Source: Clostridiales bacterium
GTDB lineage: Bacteria; Bacillota; Clostridia; Lachnospirales; WQUN01
Assembly: GCA_031269415.1 (NCBI GenBank)
Contig: JAISZF010000118.1
Coordinates: 1-10,535 of the forward strand
DNA: 10,535 bases
Reading direction: 5' to 3'
This document shows positions 7,318-10,535 of this stretch, in pieces. The first letter of the stretch is position 1. The number at the start of each line of letters is the position of its first letter. The translations under genes and the position numbers were made by a program. Below the pieces are notes generated by a model. That model did not search any database. It had not been told where the DNA came from and saw nothing but the letters and a program-made list of their open reading frames with translations.

Positions 7318-8956
7318 CAGGGTAAAGGCAGGCCCCGCGAGAATGCCGCATCGTTCCTTATTCAAAGCAATGGGATATTCGGACGATGAGCTTAAGAAGC
7401 CGCTGATCGGCGTGGTGAACGCGTATAACGAGATTATTCCCGGGCACATACACCTTAACACGATCGCCGAGGCTGTGAAAAAGGGCGTTCTGGCGGCGGG
7501 CGGAACCCCTGTGGAATTTCCCTCCATCGGAGTCTGCGACGGCATCAGCATGGGGCATATAGGAATGCGTTATTCCCTGGCGAGCCGAGAATTGATCGCG
7601 GACTCCGTCGAAACCATGACCATGGCGCACGGATTTGACGTGCTGGTGTTAATCCCCAACTGCGACAAGGTTGTGCCCGGCATGCTTATGGCCGCGGCGC
7701 GCCTGAATATACCGGCCATTGTGATAAGCGGCGGGCCTATGTTATCGGGGCGCGGCGGCGTCAGCCTGTCCAACACGTTCGAGGCTGTCGGGGCGTATAT
7801 GGCCGGTCACATTGACGACAGCGAACTGCTGTATTACGAAAACGAGAGCTGCCCCACCTGTGGCTCATGCGCGGGCATGTACACGGCCAACAGCATGAAC
7901 TGCCTGTGCGAGGCGCTGGGGCTGGCGCTGCCCGGCAACGGCACAATCCCGGCGGTAATGGCGGATCGGATTCGCTTGGCTAAAGCGGCGGGCGCGAAGA
8001 TTATGGAATTGGTGGAAAAAGATATTAAACCGCTCGACATCTTAAATGAACAGGCGTTTCTAAACGCTCTGACCGTCGATATGGCGCTGGGATGCAGCAC
8101 AAACAGCATGCTGCATCTGCCCGCTGTCGCCCATGAGGCTGGCATTACTATAGATTTAACCGTCGCGAATGAAATCAGCGAGCGCACACCGAACCTCTGC
8201 CGTCTTGCCCCCGCGGGGACGCGTCACGTGGAGGACCTGAACCGCGCGGGGGGCGTTTCCGCAGTAATGATGGAGTTGAGCAAACTCAACCTTTTAACAT
8301 TGGATAATCGTACCGTTACCGGCAAAAAACTGGCTGAAATCGTGGCAGCGGCGCGAAACGCCGACGAATCGGTCATCCGCCCGGCGGAAAATCCCTACAG
8401 TCACACAGGCGGCATAGCGGTTTTAAAAGGCAATCTGGCCCCGGAGGGCTGCGTGGTTAAACGTTCCGCCGTCGCGCCGGAGATGTTAAAGAGCCGCCTG
8501 TCCGCCAGAGTGTTTGACGGTGAGGACGCGGCTATTGAAGCCATATACGGCAAAAAAATCAAGAAGGGCGACATAGTGGTCATACGCTATGAAGGCCCTA
8601 AAGGCGGCCCCGGTATGCCTGAAATGCTGTCGCCTACCTCAGCGCTGGCCGGCATGGGGCTGGATAAAGACGTGGCGCTGATAACGGACGGACGCTTTTC
8701 AGGTGCTTCACGCGGCGCGAGCATAGGCCACGCCTGCCCCGAGGCGGCTGTCGGCGGCCCTATATCCCTAGTTGAAGATGGTGATATCATTGAGATCGAT
8801 ATTCCGGCGGGTTCCGTCCGGCTTGCGGTAGAAGACTCCGAATTGGAGGGCCGCCGCAGGAATTGGACGCCGCCGGAGCCTAAGTTTAGAACCGGATATT
8901 TGGCGCGATACGCTAAATCCGTCACAAGCGCGGCAAAAGGGGCAGTGCTGGAATGA
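7307..8956 (+). CDS. ilvD: Dihydroxy-acid dehydratase
   Basis: This Fe-S hydro-lyase converts 2,3-dihydroxyisovalerate and 2,3-dihydroxy-3-methylvalerate to the 2-oxo acids that are transaminated to valine and isoleucine. Family motifs are MNSDRVKAGPARMPHRSL at the start, VVNAYNEIIPGHIHL (36-50), CDGISMGHIGMRYSLASREL (77-96), NCDKVVPGM (118-126) and CPTCGSCAGMYTANSMNCL (182-200). C119 and C188 match conserved cluster-ligand positions. The PGH in the first loop is like E. coli IlvD, which holds an oxygen-labile [4Fe-4S] cluster, rather than the PCN of [2Fe-2S] types. The 549 residues are close to the usual 555. The start is TTG at 7307: it restores the conserved M(R/N)SDRVK N-terminus, has GAGGCGG about 8 nt upstream, and no ATG fits. 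The gene begins 11 nt inside leuB and ends in an ATGA shared with ilvB. Confidence 0.96.
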   Translation: MNSDRVKAGPARMPHRSLFKAMGYSDDELKKPLIGVVNAYNEIIPGHIHLNTIAEAVKKGVLAAGGTPVEFPSIGVCDGISMGHIGMRYSLASRELIADSVETMTMAHGFDVLVLIPNCDKVVPGMLMAAARLNIPAIVISGGPMLSGRGGVSLSNTFEAVGAYMAGHIDDSELLYYENESCPTCGSCAGMYTANSMNCLCEALGLALPGNGTIPAVMADRIRLAKAAGAKIMELVEKDIKPLDILNEQAFLNALTVDMALGCSTNSMLHLPAVAHEAGITIDLTVANEISERTPNLCRLAPAGTRHVEDLNRAGGVSAVMMELSKLNLLTLDNRTVTGKKLAEIVAAARNADESVIRPAENPYSHTGGIAVLKGNLAPEGCVVKRSAVAPEMLKSRLSARVFDGEDAAIEAIYGKKIKKGDIVVIRYEGPKGGPGMPEMLSPTSALAGMGLDKDVALITDGRFSGASRGASIGHACPEAAVGGPISLVEDGDIIEIDIPAGSVRLAVEDSELEGRRRNWTPPEPKFRTGYLARYAKSVTSAAKGAVLE

Positions 8957-10535
8957 GCGGAAAGAATTTAACCGGAGCGGAGATACTGGTAGAGTGCCTG
9001 AAGGAACAGGGCGCTGACGTGATCTTCGGCTACCCGGGCGGAGCGGTCCTCAATATCTACGACGCCTTATACAAACATCAGGATGAGATAACCCACTACA
9101 GAACCGCCCACGAGCAGGCCGCCGCGCACGCCGCCGACGGTTACGCGCGCGCGACGGGAAAAACGGGCGTCTGCCTGGCGACCAGCGGACCCGGCGCGAC
9201 CAATCTGGTGACCGGCATAGCCACGGCTTATATGGATTCCATTCCCATTGTAGCCATTACCGGAAATGTAAATCTGCCTCTGCTGGGCAAAGACAGCTTT
9301 CAGGAAGTGGATATCGCTGGCATTACAATGCCTGTTACGAAACATAATTATATTGTGAAAGACGTAAATGAACTGGCGGATACACTGAGAAAAGCCTTCG
9401 CCATAGCTGGGGAAGGCAGGCCAGGGCCTGTGCTGGTCGATATTCCGAAGGATCTGACCGCGCGGACGGCTGAATACAGTTGCCAACCGCCGTTTTCATA
9501 TTCAAAGAAGAAAAATGTTATATCCGAAACGGATCTGGAGAAAGCTGCGGAACTGTTAAATAACAGCCAAAAGCCGCTGATCTACACAGGCGGCGGGATA
9601 ATAGCCGCGGGCGTGTCTCCCGAATTAGCGGATTTCGCAAAGGCTATTGACGCGCCGGTCGCTTCCAGCGCCATGGGATTGGGCGGCTTCCCCGGAACCG
9701 ATTCCAGATTTACCGGTATGCTGGGCATGCACGGTACAGCCGCGTCTAATTTCTCGGCGACCGAATGCGATCTCTTCGTCGCGATAGGTGTGCGGTTTTC
9801 CGACAGGGCTGTGGGAAACGTGCTTCGCTTCGCTCCGAACGCCAAAATACTGCATTTTGATATTGACGCCGCCGAAATCAATAAAAATGTCAGCGTCTGT
9901 CACTCGATCATCGGGGAGCTGAAAGAGATATTCAACAGGCTGCGTCCCAAATTGCTTCCGGCGGCGCGTACGCAATGGATGGAGCGCGTGGCGGAAATGA
10001 AAGAAAAATATCCGCTGCGCTATCAAAAGAACGGCGTTCTCAGGCCGCAGTATATTATCGAAAGGATCGGTGCGCTGAAAAAGCCGGACGACATCATTGT
10101 CACGGAGGTCGGCCAGCACCAGATGTGGGCGTGTCAGTACATCAGTTATGAGAAGCCGCGCACGTTTATCTCTTCCGGAGGTTTAGGAACCATGGGCTAC
10201 GGACTCGGCGCGGCGATCGGCGCGTCCGTCGCCCGCCCGGACAGGACGGTTATCAACATTGCCGGTGACGGCTGTTTCCGTATGAATAATATAGAATTGG
10301 CTACTCTGGCCGACTATGATATTCCGGTGGTTGAGGTCATTATAAATAACCACGCGCTGGGGATGGTGCGGCAATGGCAGAGTCTGTTCTATGAAAAGCG
10401 GTTTTCACACACAACCATAAGCCATGTCACGGATTTTCAGAAACTGGCGGAAGCGTATCGGGTGAAAGCCTTTACGGTGACGCGCCCGGAAGAGGTGGAC
10501 GATACGCTGCGCGAGGCAGTGGCGCTGCGCAAGCC
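8953..10535 (+). CDS. ilvB: Acetohydroxyacid synthase, large (catalytic) subunit, cut by window end
   Basis: This thiamine-diphosphate and FAD enzyme joins two pyruvates to 2-acetolactate, or pyruvate and 2-oxobutyrate to 2-aceto-2-hydroxybutyrate. It is read from ATG 8953, which overlaps the ilvD stop by 4 nt, to the window edge: 527 complete codons, with probably 25-45 residues missing. The catalytic glutamate is E54 in RTAHEQAAAHAADGYARATG (50-69). SGPGATNLVTGIA follows at 78-90. SFQEVDIAGITMPVTKHNY (115-133) identifies an acetohydroxyacid synthase rather than a pyruvate oxidase. The thiamine-binding motif runs from GDG (438-440) to NN (465-466), followed by LGMVRQWQSLFY. Three domains (PYR, central FAD, PP) are visible in order. 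The regulatory partner ilvN lies at the far 5' end of the same operon. No catabolic acetolactate synthase features are apparent. Confidence 0.97.
   Translation, partial: MSGKNLTGAEILVECLKEQGADVIFGYPGGAVLNIYDALYKHQDEITHYRTAHEQAAAHAADGYARATGKTGVCLATSGPGATNLVTGIATAYMDSIPIVAITGNVNLPLLGKDSFQEVDIAGITMPVTKHNYIVKDVNELADTLRKAFAIAGEGRPGPVLVDIPKDLTARTAEYSCQPPFSYSKKKNVISETDLEKAAELLNNSQKPLIYTGGGIIAAGVSPELADFAKAIDAPVASSAMGLGGFPGTDSRFTGMLGMHGTAASNFSATECDLFVAIGVRFSDRAVGNVLRFAPNAKILHFDIDAAEINKNVSVCHSIIGELKEIFNRLRPKLLPAARTQWMERVAEMKEKYPLRYQKNGVLRPQYIIERIGALKKPDDIIVTEVGQHQMWACQYISYEKPRTFISSGGLGTMGYGLGAAIGASVARPDRTVINIAGDGCFRMNNIELATLADYDIPVVEVIINNHALGMVRQWQSLFYEKRFSHTTISHVTDFQKLAEAYRVKAFTVTRPEEVDDTLREAVALRK

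Overview
The window looks like part of a chromosome from an anaerobic member of the Bacillota, most likely Clostridia or Negativicutes. The reasons are a T-box leader controlling amino-acid genes, strong AGGAGG-type ribosome binding sites, the sequence style of IlvB, IlvC and CimA, and a HacA-type LeuC of about 420 residues. The assignment to a group is inference; nothing in the window names a species.

Layout. Bases 1-400 hold the end of a small acidic reading frame on the minus strand, then a non-coding stretch (about 183-397) rich in inverted repeats. Bases 398-830 (minus strand) are a broken IS3-family insertion sequence: orfA has lost its frame at a run of A, and only about 25 codons of orfB remain. 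Bases 831-1045 are AT-rich with no gene I can support. A good promoter (1046-1073) then starts a transcript with a complete T-box riboswitch (about 1081-1336): Stem I, antiterminator and intrinsic terminator can all be drawn by hand. From 1359 to the right edge runs one tightly packed plus-strand operon: ilvN, ilvC, cimA, leuC, leuD, leuB, ilvD, ilvB (ilvB is cut by the window end). Gaps are 1, 1, 13 and 11 nt, followed by overlaps of 4, 11 and 4 nt.

How the genes work together. IlvB/IlvN (acetohydroxyacid synthase), IlvC and IlvD carry out the common branch of valine, isoleucine and leucine synthesis. CimA makes (R)-citramalate from pyruvate and acetyl-CoA. LeuC/LeuD and LeuB can turn citramalate into 2-oxobutyrate, the isoleucine precursor, and also perform the equivalent leucine steps. 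The cluster is therefore set up for isoleucine synthesis from pyruvate without threonine. No leuA, ilvA or ilvE lies in the window. The T-box specifier reads best as AUC (isoleucine), which fits a system switched on by uncharged tRNA-Ile, although an overlapping CUC (leucine) cannot be excluded by eye.

The operon itself is ordinary in content. The points worth a second look are the distance between the two acetohydroxyacid synthase subunit genes (opposite ends of the cluster), the loss of a usual NADPH-contacting arginine in IlvC, the frameshifted transposase with a slippery A AAA AAG, and the unexplained nested-palindrome element near the left edge. I found no convincing new defence or mobile system.
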